A stretch of DNA of 33,517 nucleotides, from positions 1 through 33,517 of the forward strand of contig CAZPLU010000026.1 of assembly GCA_964587625.1 (NCBI GenBank), read 5' to 3'. Position numbers and translations under genes: made by a program. Source of the DNA: DAOPZJ01 sp964587625 (GTDB lineage Bacteria > Bacillota > Clostridia > Oscillospirales > JAKOTC01). How positions within the stretch are numbered: position 1 is the first letter of the stretch; every line of letters begins with the position of its first letter. Positions 1 through 10,273 of the stretch are shown in pieces. The notes under the pieces are model-generated. The model did not search any database. It saw only the letters and a list, made by a program, of their open reading frames with translations, and was not told the origin of the DNA.

Positions 1-71
1 ATTTTCATGCGTTAATTAACCTTTTGGGTATGAAATTTTTATGAACTATTGACAATCACAAAAAATTCGTA

Positions 72-100
72 TTGATTTTTACCGTCGGACACGATATAAT
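72..100 (+). promoter_or_regulatory. sigma-A type promoter of the GNAT gene
   Basis: A -35 box TTGATT (72-77) and a perfect -10 box TATAAT (95-100) are separated by 17 bp. Transcription would start near 107, leaving a leader of about 44 nt before the ATG at 151. This argues against the GTG at 112, which would sit almost at the 5' end of the mRNA. Confidence 0.75.
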
Positions 101-150
101 TTTTTCGTGCCGTGCAGAGCGGCTTCAATCTGAATAACGAGGTCATTCTT

Positions 151-600
151 ATGCCAGTCAGGGAAATCACGCCCGAAGACCGAGAGACGTTTTTAAAACT
201 CTGCGAGGACTTTTACAACACAGGAGCCACCAAACGCGGCTACGACCGCGACAGCGCCCTGCTCACATTCAATCAAGTGATCTCAAAACACGAGAACCTG
301 TTCGGTTATTTTATTGTCGAACCCGACCTCGCCGCCATCGCGGGCTACGCGCTCATCACCACCTATTGGTGCAATGAGGAGGCGGGCAATGTGATCATCC
401 TCGATGAGATCTACATAGACCCGCTGTTTCGCCACCACGGATTCGGCATCGGCTTTTTAAATTGGCTGGATCGCGAATTCAAGGGCAGAGCGGTCTCTGT
501 GACGCTCGAGGTGCTCTCGACGAATCTAGCCGCCAAAGAGCTCTACGCCAAAGATGGCTTTGAGGAAGACGGCTTCGTCACGATGTCGAAGAAACTGTAA
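151..600 (+). CDS. GNAT family N-acetyltransferase
   Basis: The 149-residue product has the GNAT fold pattern: an N-terminal strand and helix (MPVREITPEDRETF), a central strand ending in the family's LDEIYIDP motif, and a basic acetyl-CoA loop RHHGFGIGFL, followed by LEVLSTNLAAKELYAKDGF, the typical C-terminal helix where N-x-x-A-x-x-L-Y-x-x-x-G-F closes the fold. Such enzymes transfer an acetyl group from acetyl-CoA to an amine; the substrate cannot be read from the sequence. I chose the ATG at 151 over the GTG at 112 because a GAGG ribosome binding site (139-142) lies 8 nt before it and the promoter fits. The gene stands alone, convergent with the nitroreductase gene, with a repeat-rich spacer between them. 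Confidence 0.88.
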   Translation: MPVREITPEDRETFLKLCEDFYNTGATKRGYDRDSALLTFNQVISKHENLFGYFIVEPDLAAIAGYALITTYWCNEEAGNVIILDEIYIDPLFRHHGFGIGFLNWLDREFKGRAVSVTLEVLSTNLAAKELYAKDGFEEDGFVTMSKKL

Positions 601-628
601 TACCTTTGTTTTCATCATAAAGCGGTTA

Positions 629-762
629 GGCAATCCAACACCGTCGTTGCGGGGGGCTTTAGCCCCGCGGCAATCCAAGTGGCAATCCGGACGCTCGGGG
701 GTCTGGATTGCTTCGTCGTGCGCGGGGCGACTCCCGCGCTTTCCTCGCAAAGACGACAAGTA
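629..762. repeat. dispersed intergenic hairpin repeat (GCAATCC family)
   Basis: The spacer between two convergent genes holds three copies of GCAATCC and an inverted GGATTGC, a GC-rich hairpin with arms GCGGGG (649-654) and CCCCGC (663-668), and the string ATTGCTTCGTCGTGCG followed by CTCGCAAAGACGACAAG. Strings of this type (GCAATCC and CGTC...GCGAGG arms) are familiar as high-copy intergenic repeats in many bacterial genomes. No protein-coding gene is supported here, although several spurious frames are open. The element may also serve as a terminator for either convergent gene. Confidence 0.6.
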
Positions 763-789
763 ATTTTAAATCCAACCGGCACTTGTCGC

Positions 790-1572
790 TTATTTTTTAC
801 CCAACCGGTCTGCAATCACCTCTCCGTTCACGGTGAATCCGTCGAGTTTGCAATTCGAAATCTCCGTATTGGCCAGATTGCAATCGGATATTTTGCCGTC
901 GGACAGGTTCATATCGCTGAACCTGAATCCGCGCATATTGATGTTGTTAAATTCGCTGCCCGCGAGGTTCAGGTCGTTAAACAGCGCCCCGCCCATATCG
1001 GCGTGTTCGATTTTGATCCGCTGCGGTTCACTCTTCGGAACCGATTCGACGTCAAAGCCGATAAACGTTGTGATTTCCTCAACCGGCCTGCGCGGGGTTT
1101 TCGGCGGCTCGTTCACGGCATATCCGACCGGAATGATCGCGACCGGGCGGAAATTTTCATCCAGATCCAATGCGTCCGAGACGGATTTTTCATCAAACGC
1201 ACCGCACCAGCAGGCGGCAAGCCCCTGTTCGGCTGCGCAGAGAAGCAAATTCTCGATTGCGGCGGCGGTGTCCTGAAGACAGTATAAGCCGCGGCCTCTT
1301 TCGCCGTAGCGGGCGCTTGTCCGCTCAAGGTCGGCGCACACGACAATATTCACGGGTGCTTGCGAGATGAAACGCTGTCCGCCGGAGGACTCGCAAATCC
1401 GCTTTTTCACTGCCGCGTCCTTGATCACATAAAAATGCCACGGCTGACGGTTGCCACCGCTCGGCGCAGACCGTGCGGCGTCGAGCAGCAGCATGATCTT
1501 TTCCGTCGGCACTTCGTCCGGCTTAAAATTGCGGATGCTTTTTCTCTTCCATGCGAGCTCGATAAAACTCAT
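790..1572 (-). CDS. nitroreductase family protein with C-terminal pentapeptide-like repeats
   Basis: The product has 260 residues. Residues 1-170 are a nitroreductase (FMN-dependent NAD(P)H oxidoreductase) domain: RKSIRNFKPDEV near the N-terminus and SAPSGGNRQPWHFYVI are the conserved FMN-contact segments, with GLAACWCGAFDE and AIIPVGY later. After a short linker, about residues 195-250 run as irregular five-residue repeats (F-N-D-L-N, L-A-G-S-E, F-N-N-I-N, F-S-D-M-N and so on) that should fold as a right-handed pentapeptide beta-helix. The start is the ATG at 1572, preceded by GGAGGG at about 6 nt; an upstream frame start at 1617 has no ribosome binding site. The gene follows the V-ATPase operon at 99 bp and may be a separate unit. 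The substrate is unknown. Confidence 0.85.
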   Translation of the reverse strand: MSFIELAWKRKSIRNFKPDEVPTEKIMLLLDAARSAPSGGNRQPWHFYVIKDAAVKKRICESSGGQRFISQAPVNIVVCADLERTSARYGERGRGLYCLQDTAAAIENLLLCAAEQGLAACWCGAFDEKSVSDALDLDENFRPVAIIPVGYAVNEPPKTPRRPVEEITTFIGFDVESVPKSEPQRIKIEHADMGGALFNDLNLAGSEFNNINMRGFRFSDMNLSDGKISDCNLANTEISNCKLDGFTVNGEVIADRLGKK

Positions 1573-1635
1573 TCTCAACCCTCCGTATTTGATTTTGTGA
1601 TACTTTTTCTGTATCATACTTACAATATTAAGATC

Positions 1636-1661
1636 ATAAAACCAGCGGCGTTATTCCGCCG
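1636..1661 (-). terminator. possible weak terminator after the V-ATPase operon
   Basis: Reading leftward, CGGCG (1661-1657), a six-base loop and CGCCG (1650-1646) form a 5-bp GC hairpin followed by TGGTTTTAT. It lies just past the ntpD stop codon. The stem is short, so read-through into the nitroreductase gene is plausible. Confidence 0.4.
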
Positions 1662-1671
1662 TTCTCCCCTT

Positions 1672-2298
1672 TTACTGCCCCTGCATCTGCTTGATCTTCA
1701 TCAGGTTGACCCGCGTGCTGCGGTCGGCCTCGTCGAGCTTCATCGTGATTGCACGGATGGTCTCTTGAAACCCCGGGATCATGACGTATTCGAGCGCGTT
1801 GACGCGCCTGCGGGTGCGCTCGATCTCTTTCGCCATCAGCTGGCAGCTTTTTTCGACCTCCGCCAGTTTGATCAGCCGTTCGAAGACCGCCTGCATCCGC
1901 TCGAGCGCAAAATCCAATTCCGCCGAGGTCTGCGCAAGCCCGTAGGGCAATGTCGTTTCGACATTTTCGCGTTTTAATTCAAACACGGGCGTGTTGACGC
2001 TCATGATGTTGCGTGTTCTGACCTCGACCGAGACGCTCTGCATCGGAAACAGCAGCGCCGACTCCAGCCCCGCCGCGCTCATGACCGCGCTGGCGACCAC
2101 AAAGTTGCCGAACGCCGCCGAGAGCTCCTTTTCGACCTCCGGGCGCAGTTCGCGGTTTTGGCGCACCAGCTCTATGAATTTTTTCACCAGCTCGTCCTGC
2201 TTGTCTTTGAGCAGCTTGTGACCCCGCTTTGCGGTGGCAAGCCGCTGCTTGAGGCGAAGCAATTCCATTCTGGTCGGGCTTACGTTGGTGACGGGCAT
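1672..2298 (-). CDS. ntpD: V-type ATPase subunit D (central rotor stalk)
   Basis: The 208-residue protein begins with the family signature V-x-P-T-R-M-E-L-L-R-L-K and is largely alpha-helical with two long heptad-rich coiled coils (about residues 10-75 and 125-205), as expected for the subunit that forms the rotating shaft inside the A3B3 hexamer. The length matches the family (about 200-215). It lies 4 bp after the B-subunit stop codon, and its ribosome binding site (AAGGA) is inside the end of that gene, so the two are translated together. It is the last V-ATPase gene of this cluster; genes corresponding to E. hirae ntpH and ntpJ are not present downstream. Confidence 0.95.
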   Translation of the reverse strand: MPVTNVSPTRMELLRLKQRLATAKRGHKLLKDKQDELVKKFIELVRQNRELRPEVEKELSAAFGNFVVASAVMSAAGLESALLFPMQSVSVEVRTRNIMSVNTPVFELKRENVETTLPYGLAQTSAELDFALERMQAVFERLIKLAEVEKSCQLMAKEIERTRRRVNALEYVMIPGFQETIRAITMKLDEADRSTRVNLMKIKQMQGQ

Positions 2299-2302
2299 CG
2301 GA

Positions 2303-3679
2303 TCAGTCCTTCTTCGGGTAGTATTTCTCGATAAACACTTCTTTAATGCGTTTTAGCTCATATTTGGGGAAAACGGTCAGCAGTTCCCAGCCGATGTCGA
2401 GGGTCTCTTCAATGGTTCTGTCCTCGGTCTCACCCTGCCCTATATACCGTTTTTCAAACGCATCGGCGAATTTGGCGTAGAGTTTGTCCATCTCGGAAAG
2501 CGCGCCATCACCCAAAATGACCGCCAGTTCCTTGGCCTCTTTGCCGCGCGCGTACGACGAAAACAATTGGTTCATCAGGCCGTCATGATCTTCGCGGGTC
2601 TTTCCGTCGCCGACGCCCTTTTGTTTCAGTCGCGAAAGCGACGGCAGCACGTCGACCGGCGGTAAAATACCCTTGCGGTAGAGGTCGCGGGACAAAATGA
2701 TCTGTCCCTCGGTGATATATCCGGTCAAGTCGGGAATCGGATGGGTCTTGTCGTCCTCGGGCATCGACAGAATCGGGATCTGGGTGATCGAGCCGGCGCG
2801 ACCGCGAATCCTGCCCGCGCGTTCGTAAATTGAGGCGAGGTCGGTGTACATATAACCGGGATAGCCGCGGCGGCCCGGGATCTCTTTGCGGGCGGCGGAA
2901 ATTTCGCGCAGCGCCTCGCAGTAGTTGGTGATATCGGTCAAAATGACCAGCACATGCATACCCATCTCATAGGCCAAAAATTCGGCGGCGGTCAGCGCCA
3001 TACGCGGGGTCGCGACGCGCTCGATGGCCGGGTCGTTGGCCAAATTCATAAACAGCACCGTGCGGTCGATGGCGCCTGTGGCGCGGAAGTCGCTGATAAA
3101 ATAGTCGGCCTCCTCATAGGTGATGCCGATGGCGGCGAACACGACCGCAAACTGCGTGTCGGTACCCAAAACCTTGGCCTGACGGGCGATTTGAGCGGCG
3201 ATGCGCGAATGCGGCAGACCCGAGCCGGAAAAAATCGGCAGCTTTTGTCCGCGCACCAGCGTGTTCAGCCCGTCGATCGACGAGATGCCGGTCTGGATGA
3301 ATTCGGACGGAAAGTCGCGGGCGGCGGGATTGATGGGATGGCCGTTGATGTCGAGTCGTTCTTTTGCGATGACCGGCGCGCCGCCGTCACGCGGGTTGCC
3401 GAGTCCGTCAAAAACACGCCCGAGCATATCCTGTGAGACGCCGAGCTGCAAGCTCCTGCCCAAAAACCGGACATTGCTGTCGCGCAGGTTGATGCTCTGC
3501 GAACCCTCAAACAGCTGGATCAGCGCTTGATCCCTGTTGATCTCAAGCACCCTGCCGCGGCGTTTTTCGCCGTCCTGCGTGGTGATTTCGACCAGTTCGT
3601 CGTATTTGACGCCCTCTACCTGCTCGACCAGCATCAGCGGCCCGACGATCTCACGGATGGTTTGATATTGCTTATACAT
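2303..3679 (-). CDS. ntpB: V-type ATPase subunit B (non-catalytic)
   Basis: This 458-residue protein alternates with subunit A in the soluble V1 hexamer. It aligns with the family from the N-terminal beta barrel (YQTIREIVGPLMLVE) onward. In place of a Walker A loop it carries SGSGLPHSRI (151-160), the typical degenerate nucleotide site of B subunits. The segment PGRRGYPGYMYTDLASIYERAGR is the conserved region contacting the catalytic site of A. Length and spacing are normal. It follows ntpA with a 12-bp gap and precedes ntpD by 4 bp. ATG start at 3679. Confidence 0.97.
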   Translation of the reverse strand: MYKQYQTIREIVGPLMLVEQVEGVKYDELVEITTQDGEKRRGRVLEINRDQALIQLFEGSQSINLRDSNVRFLGRSLQLGVSQDMLGRVFDGLGNPRDGGAPVIAKERLDINGHPINPAARDFPSEFIQTGISSIDGLNTLVRGQKLPIFSGSGLPHSRIAAQIARQAKVLGTDTQFAVVFAAIGITYEEADYFISDFRATGAIDRTVLFMNLANDPAIERVATPRMALTAAEFLAYEMGMHVLVILTDITNYCEALREISAARKEIPGRRGYPGYMYTDLASIYERAGRIRGRAGSITQIPILSMPEDDKTHPIPDLTGYITEGQIILSRDLYRKGILPPVDVLPSLSRLKQKGVGDGKTREDHDGLMNQLFSSYARGKEAKELAVILGDGALSEMDKLYAKFADAFEKRYIGQGETEDRTIEETLDIGWELLTVFPKYELKRIKEVFIEKYYPKKD

Positions 3680-3691
3680 CGGTTTCCCCCC

Positions 3692-5449
<1,758 letters not shown>

Positions 5450-5485
5450 AATATAATCCTTCCTATATGAAACTCGGAGCGACGA

Positions 5486-5803
5486 TTATTGTTTAAAAAT
5501 ATCGACGCCGATGGCGCGCTCGACGCTCGCCTTGACGGCCGCAAGGCCTTTTCCGGTGCTGCCCGCATTGTTCGGGATCAAAATCAACGCGGGGGCGGTC
5601 TTGTTGCGGTAGGCGGCGAAAACGGGCTCCAGCTTTTCCGCCAACGGTTCGGTGATAAAAATAATCGCATAATGGTCTTTTTCGAGTTCGGCGATCTTGC
5701 GGGAGGCCTCGCGCTCGTCGGAAGTGGCGAACACGGTCACGCCCAAAGCATTGAACGCCAAAATCGAATCCCGATCGCCGATGACTGCAATTTTTCCCGT
5801 CAT
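5486..5803 (-). CDS. ntpG: V-type ATPase subunit F
   Basis: A 105-residue protein of the V-ATPase F family (called NtpG in E. hirae). It begins KIAVIGDRDSILAFNALGV, the conserved Rossmann-like opening of this family, and continues with YAIIFITEPLA and PALILIPNNAGSTGKG. Subunit F binds the lower part of the D shaft and links V1 to the membrane rotor. The length is typical (about 100-105). It follows ntpC by 15 bp. The gene symbol follows the E. hirae operon; the same protein is often named AtpF or NtpF in other annotations. Confidence 0.93.
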   Translation of the reverse strand: MTGKIAVIGDRDSILAFNALGVTVFATSDEREASRKIAELEKDHYAIIFITEPLAEKLEPVFAAYRNKTAPALILIPNNAGSTGKGLAAVKASVERAIGVDIFKQ

Positions 5804-5818
5804 GCCCTGTACCTCCTG

Positions 5819-6790
5819 TTAAAACAACTGGCGCAGACGCTTGCGGATGATTTCCGGGCGCAGGTTGTTGATCTTTCCGATGAAGATGATCCGCAGCTGA
5901 GCGATTTCGGTCAATTTCGCCGATACATAGCCCATCAGCGGCTCCGGTCCGAAGGGAATCTTTTTGCCCTCGCGCACATACCGGGTCAAAAAGTCGTCGC
6001 ATTCACGCTCAAGCGCGGTCATATCGCCCTCGCCCGCGCTCTTGGCGAGCGGCGCATACCGGGTGAGTTCGAGCTTTTTCGAGAGCGCGCCGGCGCCGTC
6101 GTAACAGTCGTCGAAAAAGTCCACCGAAAGGGTTCCGCCCTCGATGAACACCGTGTAAAAAACGCCTTTGCCGCCGGTGCGCGTCCTCAAAAAATCGCGG
6201 AGGTTGGCCAGATCGACGGTGATGCGCATATAATCCGCCATAAATTCATTGCGGCACTTTTTCGCGTATCCGGCCTGCGCGGCAAACTGCGCCCGATCGA
6301 GCGTCAGGTCGATCACGCTGACCGGCGAGCCCGCCGAAAGCGCTTTGCGCACGGTCAAAACCGCTTCTCCGACGACCTTGGGATATTCTGAAAAATCGCC
6401 GCTTTCAAAGGCCTCACGGAGTGCCGGGGGTTCGAAAATGCCGAGCGCGGACATCAGCGGCGCGGGGTCACGTCCGAGCTTTTCACACCGCAGCAGCACT
6501 TTTAAATTGAAAATATCATAGGCGATCAGATACAGGTCGGCAAGCGCCTTTTCGGGGCTGACCTCGCGGATATAGGAGAACACCGCGTGCGCCTGCGCGG
6601 TCAGCATGCGCTCGAACTCCCCGGGCTTTTGCGGCGTGTCGGCGCTCTCGGCATAAACCGTTCCCGACAACGCCCGCAGCGCCGACAGCGCGTCCGCCGC
6701 GTCCGTCAGCTGTTCGAGCTTTGCCCGTGAGAGCAGTTTGTTTTCCAGCTCCGCGGTTCTTGCGACCGCGTAATAATACCGTTCGCTCAC
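5819..6790 (-). CDS. ntpC: V-type ATPase subunit C (d subunit, rotor-stalk connector)
   Basis: The 323-residue helical protein corresponds to the V-ATPase C/d subunit that caps the K ring and holds the D/F stalk. It matches the family by length, by the opening Y-Y-Y-A-V-A-R-T-A-E-L-E-N-K-L-L, by the repeated three-fold helical layout and by the C-terminal PLMGYVSAKLTEIAQLRIIF motif. It starts with GTG at 6790, sharing GTGA with the stop codon of ntpE, so translation is coupled. It has no enzymatic residues of its own. Confidence 0.94.
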   Translation of the reverse strand: MSERYYYAVARTAELENKLLSRAKLEQLTDAADALSALRALSGTVYAESADTPQKPGEFERMLTAQAHAVFSYIREVSPEKALADLYLIAYDIFNLKVLLRCEKLGRDPAPLMSALGIFEPPALREAFESGDFSEYPKVVGEAVLTVRKALSAGSPVSVIDLTLDRAQFAAQAGYAKKCRNEFMADYMRITVDLANLRDFLRTRTGGKGVFYTVFIEGGTLSVDFFDDCYDGAGALSKKLELTRYAPLAKSAGEGDMTALERECDDFLTRYVREGKKIPFGPEPLMGYVSAKLTEIAQLRIIFIGKINNLRPEIIRKRLRQLF

Positions 6791-7389
6791 TGTTTTTTTT
6801 GCTCCTGTTCAAACAGGATTTCGGCGACTTCCGTTTCGATTTGATCGCGCTTGAGTTCCAACGCGGCCTCGAACGTACAGATCTGCCGACTGTTTTTGCC
6901 CTGCACGATAAATCCGCCGGCGATCTCGGAAGCGACCGCGCCAAGCGTGACCTGTTTCCCCGAAAGCGCGTTCATCTTGCCGATAATGCCCTCTCCGAGC
7001 TTCGCTTTCGCATTCCCGGACAGCCGAATCTGTTCGCCGCCCTCGATTTTGCATTGCGCGAACAGGCCCAGTATTGCTTTTTCATACTCGGAGGCATTCA
7101 AGTTTTCAATGTGCCTGACGGCTTCGTCGCAGACACGGCCGATCAGCTGCTTTTTGGCGGCAAGCATCTCCTTGCGCACGGCAAGGGAGGCGTTCGACGC
7201 CGCGATGCGCTGTTTTTGTGCGCGAACGGCGGCCACCTTAGCCTCGGCCTGCGACTCCAGCTCTGCCATTTTTGCCTCGTTGTCACGCTTGATGCGGGTC
7301 GCCTCGGCTCTCGCCGCAGCGAGCAGCCGCTCGATCTCGGCTGTGCCGTCGGCCTCGATTTTGGTTTTAATACTCTCGATTCCGCTCAT
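6787..7389 (-). CDS. ntpE: V-type ATPase subunit E (peripheral stalk)
   Basis: This 200-residue protein has the stator E-subunit layout: a long N-terminal charged helix (about residues 5-100, rich in Ala, Glu, Lys and Arg) that pairs with the F/H subunit as a coiled coil, and a C-terminal globular domain (about 110-195) with SEIAGGFIVQGKN, close to the family's GGF-x-x-x-x-G pattern. The ATG at 7389 is preferred over a GTG at 7404 because the former has an AGG at 6 nt and lies one base after the ntpK stop codon. Its last four bases overlap the GTG start of ntpC. Confidence 0.92.
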   Translation of the reverse strand: MSGIESIKTKIEADGTAEIERLLAAARAEATRIKRDNEAKMAELESQAEAKVAAVRAQKQRIAASNASLAVRKEMLAAKKQLIGRVCDEAVRHIENLNASEYEKAILGLFAQCKIEGGEQIRLSGNAKAKLGEGIIGKMNALSGKQVTLGAVASEIAGGFIVQGKNSRQICTFEAALELKRDQIETEVAEILFEQEQKKQ

Positions 7390-7390
7390 A

Positions 7391-7915
7391 TCAGACCTGA
7401 ACACCGAGCCACATCAAAACCGACGAGATCAGCGCGAGCAGCGCGTAGGTCTCGACGATCGCCGCCATCGTGACGGCTTTGGAACTGCTCTCCGGGCGTT
7501 TGGCGACAAGTGCGCATCCGCTTGCGCCGACTTTGCCCTGATAGATCGCCGAAAAAAATCCGACAATGCCGACCGGCATGCCCGCCAGCAAGAACATCAT
7601 GCCCTGCTCGACCGAAAGCGCCGTGAGATTGCCCGAGAAAACGCCCATCTTCACCCAGATCAAAACCGCGACGATAAAGCCGTAAAGCCCCTGGGAACCC
7701 GGAAGCAATTGCAAAATTAAAACTTTTGCAAATTTTTTGGGATCCTCGGTGACGACGCCGGCCGCCGCCTGGCCCGCGATTTTGACGCCCAGCGCCGAGC
7801 CGATGCCCGCGACCGCCGTTGCGATGAACGAGCCGATGAAAGCCAGAACGATACCGGTGAAAACCGGTTCGGCGGCAGCTGCCGTGACTGTTGCCGCTGC
7901 TGTGAAAAAACTCAT
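7391..7915 (-). CDS. ntpK: V-type ATPase subunit K (rotor ring proteolipid), probable Na+ type
   Basis: The 174-residue product has four hydrophobic helices in two hairpins, the duplicated 16-kDa proteolipid form. The ion-carrying glutamate is E155 in AAIVETYALL. L71, S74, Q75 (in LPGSQGLYGF) and Q126 (in YQGKVGASG) sit where E. hirae NtpK places its Na+ ligands L61, T64, Q65 and Q110; the E-to-Q spacing of 29 is identical. This points to Na+ as the coupling ion, with Ser in place of Thr at one ligand. The start is ATG 7915 with GGAGG at 7 nt; a longer frame from 7963 lacks a ribosome binding site. It lies between ntpI and ntpE. Confidence 0.95.
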   Translation of the reverse strand: MSFFTAAATVTAAAAEPVFTGIVLAFIGSFIATAVAGIGSALGVKIAGQAAAGVVTEDPKKFAKVLILQLLPGSQGLYGFIVAVLIWVKMGVFSGNLTALSVEQGMMFLLAGMPVGIVGFFSAIYQGKVGASGCALVAKRPESSSKAVTMAAIVETYALLALISSVLMWLGVQV

Positions 7916-7971
7916 TGTAAAACCTCCGTGTTTTGATGTTATGTTGAACGGGCGTGAGCCCATTACAGCGT

Positions 7972-9939
7972 TTATTTGCCGCCGGGAGCGGCGATGTTTC
8001 CGGTGATCTCGATATACTGCGTACGCCTCGCCAAGGGGATAAAGTCCTCGCCGTTGCCCTCGTAAAACTTTGAGAAGAACTCGACGTATTGCAGGCGGCT
8101 TGTGTGGACATAGGCCGACAGCAGCGAGAGTGAAAAGTTGAGCAGATGTCCGATCAATAAGACGACGATCATGAAGATGATTCCGAAGAAGCTTGTTCCG
8201 ACCAGCCCGGACATCATATTAAACACCCATGCGATAATGCCCGAAGATAAGCTCAAGGCGAAAAGGCGCGTATACGACAGCGCGTCGCCGACGAACCCGA
8301 AGACATTGTATAACGACCCGAGACCGCCGCCGAGTTTTCCGAGCAGACCTTTCGACGAGCGCCCCTGCGTCAGCACCAGCGCGGCCGCGGAGCCCAGCGC
8401 CGTCCATTTTCCGATGGTTCCGACCAACGCGCCGGTCTCGCCCGGGATCGCCATCGGCCCGGCCAGCATCAACAGTGAGAGGATCAGCAGCATCCAAAAG
8501 CCCTGGTCAAAAATCGCGGCGAAAATCCTGCCCTGCCTGATATTTTTGGCCGCCAGCGCGATATAGCCGCTGAACATATGCACGACGCCGAGGCCGATGG
8601 TAAAGATCATGGTCTGAAGCGGAATTTCCAATTGAATCGGCATCCCGGATTCGGAGGTGACGGGGAGCAGCGGGGGGATCGCGGAGGTTCCGAACCAGCT
8701 CCCAAAGACGGCGCCCGAGAGAATCGCACCCAATCCTCCGGCCAAAAACACGCCCAAATTTTTGCGCATGCCGGGTTTGGGATGCAAAAACAACAGCGCC
8801 GCGCCGCAAGCGAGCGACAAAACGACGCCGTATCCCGCGTCGCCTAAAATCATGCCGAAAAACAACGAGTAAAAGATCGCCACCAACCCGTTGGGATCGA
8901 CATCGCGGTAGCTCGGGTGCGAAAACGAATCGGTCACGGATTCAAAAGGCCTGACCGCCTTGTTGTTGCGCACAAGCACCGGGGGCTCGTCTTCGTCGGT
9001 CACATCGGAAAATTCCACCACGACATGGTTCGTGATTTCAAAAATCGCTTCGGTCAGCGCTCCGGCGCTCTCGGCCGGGATCCAGCCGTCGGCGGCGAAA
9101 CAGCGCATTGTGTCCACGGACAGCGTTTTGGCGTCTAGCCGTTCGCTCTTGATGGCGTTCAGGTCGCTCATGTTTTCGAAATAATCGAGTAAGTCGCCGC
9201 GACCCGCTTCGGTCTCGATGGATTCCCTGGCCCGATCAAATTCGGCGATTTGTTTTTTCAGCCGTTCGGTTTCGCCCCCGGCGGTGTCTTCGAATTCGGA
9301 CAAATCCGCTCTTGTCCAGTTGAACCGCTTGGCGGTCTCGTCCCATTCCCGCGCGGCGCTTTTATGGGTTGCAATCATATAGTAAGTGTTTTCGGCGTCG
9401 GCGTACGCCTCCTCGAAAGCGATCCCGTCGCGCTGATCGATCGCGTCCGCAAACCCCGCGCTGTCGCGTTGCAAGACAAAACCGGCCGAAATCAATGTCG
9501 ATTCGGTATCGCGGATTTCGGAAAGAGGCGTTTTCAACCCGAGCCAGGGGGACAGCGCGGCGACTCGGGTTTCTGCGCGCTCCCGTTTTTCTTTGATCTC
9601 GTTGAGCCGGCTCTCGTATTCCCGCACCGCTGCGACGGCTTTTTCGAGCCGCTTTTCGTCTTTTTCAAGCGTTGATGCGGTGTTTTCGTCAACCGGGCGG
9701 GTCACCACGTCGAGCGAGGCGAGCAGGTTTCGGGTCTTGACGCGGTACCTTAAAAGAAAATCGACGCAGAAATCAATTTCGGCCCGGCTTGCCGAGAGGG
9801 CCTCCACCTGCTTCACTTTTTCGGCGTCGCGGGTCTCCCCGACAAACTGGATCGTCCCCAGCCGTTGCAATTTTTCCAAAATCCCGTCCTGTTCGTTTAA
9901 AAGCCCCAGGATCGAGACCTTTTTCATCTCGACAATCAT
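7972..9939 (-). CDS. ntpI: V-type ATPase subunit I (membrane stator, a-subunit homologue)
   Basis: The 655-residue protein has a soluble N-terminal half (1-350, helical with coiled coils around 90-130) that anchors the peripheral stalks, and a membrane half (351-640) with about seven or eight helices. The conserved arginine needed for ion transfer is in GDALSYTRLF (R558), and the second conserved basic motif HTSRLQYVEFF lies near the C-terminus. It pairs with the K ring to form the ion path. Its ATG overlaps the stop of the preceding stalk gene (ATGA, 9936-9939). The length is normal for bacterial I subunits. Confidence 0.96.
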   Translation of the reverse strand: MIVEMKKVSILGLLNEQDGILEKLQRLGTIQFVGETRDAEKVKQVEALSASRAEIDFCVDFLLRYRVKTRNLLASLDVVTRPVDENTASTLEKDEKRLEKAVAAVREYESRLNEIKEKRERAETRVAALSPWLGLKTPLSEIRDTESTLISAGFVLQRDSAGFADAIDQRDGIAFEEAYADAENTYYMIATHKSAAREWDETAKRFNWTRADLSEFEDTAGGETERLKKQIAEFDRARESIETEAGRGDLLDYFENMSDLNAIKSERLDAKTLSVDTMRCFAADGWIPAESAGALTEAIFEITNHVVVEFSDVTDEDEPPVLVRNNKAVRPFESVTDSFSHPSYRDVDPNGLVAIFYSLFFGMILGDAGYGVVLSLACGAALLFLHPKPGMRKNLGVFLAGGLGAILSGAVFGSWFGTSAIPPLLPVTSESGMPIQLEIPLQTMIFTIGLGVVHMFSGYIALAAKNIRQGRIFAAIFDQGFWMLLILSLLMLAGPMAIPGETGALVGTIGKWTALGSAAALVLTQGRSSKGLLGKLGGGLGSLYNVFGFVGDALSYTRLFALSLSSGIIAWVFNMMSGLVGTSFFGIIFMIVVLLIGHLLNFSLSLLSAYVHTSRLQYVEFFSKFYEGNGEDFIPLARRTQYIEITGNIAAPGGK

Positions 9940-10250
9940 GTTGCGATCAGCTTTCCGACCACGAGTTTTAAGGCCGCTTCGGTGTTTTTTTGCGCGTGCC
10001 CCATTGTCTCGGCAATCTTCTGTCTGCCGTTTTGTATCTCTTGTTGCAACACCGCCGCGCTCTCGCGCTCGGCTTGAAATGTCCCCTCAATCAACTGCTT
10101 ATGCGTCAGATCGAACGCCTTATCATATTGTTGCATCGCCTCGGCCTTTGCCGCTTCCACAATGTGTTCGGCTTCGTATTTCGCCGCTTCGATGCGATTG
10201 CGAACGGCTTCTTCGACCTGTTTGACCCGGACGACAAGTTCGTTGTTCAT
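9936..10250 (-). CDS. ntpF: V-type ATPase peripheral stalk subunit (G/H type)
   Basis: A 104-residue, almost entirely helical, charged protein (VKQVEEAVRNRIEAAKYEAEHI...) with continuous right-handed coiled-coil character and Ala/Glu/Lys richness. By position before ntpI and by size it corresponds to E. hirae NtpF, the partner of NtpE in the peripheral stalk. The start is ATG 10250 with AAAGGA upstream. It follows the CNNM gene by 23 bp, too short for a separate promoter, so the V-ATPase genes are probably co-transcribed with that gene. Confidence 0.88.
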   Translation of the reverse strand: MNNELVVRVKQVEEAVRNRIEAAKYEAEHIVEAAKAEAMQQYDKAFDLTHKQLIEGTFQAERESAAVLQQEIQNGRQKIAETMGHAQKNTEAALKLVVGKLIAT

Positions 10251-10273
10251 TCAGAGATTTCCTTTCGAGAGTT

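Noticed and set aside
49..54. TTGACA upstream of the GNAT gene as its -35 box
   Set aside because: It lies 40 bp from the TATAAT at 95-100. TTGATT at 72-77 gives the correct 17-bp spacing.
112..150. GTG 112 as the start of the GNAT gene
   Set aside because: It is about 5 nt after the predicted transcription start and has no ribosome binding site; ATG 151 has both promoter and ribosome binding site support.
679..1287. Long plus-strand open frames opposite the nitroreductase gene
   Set aside because: They lie antisense to a clear nitroreductase; no family motif or ribosome binding site.
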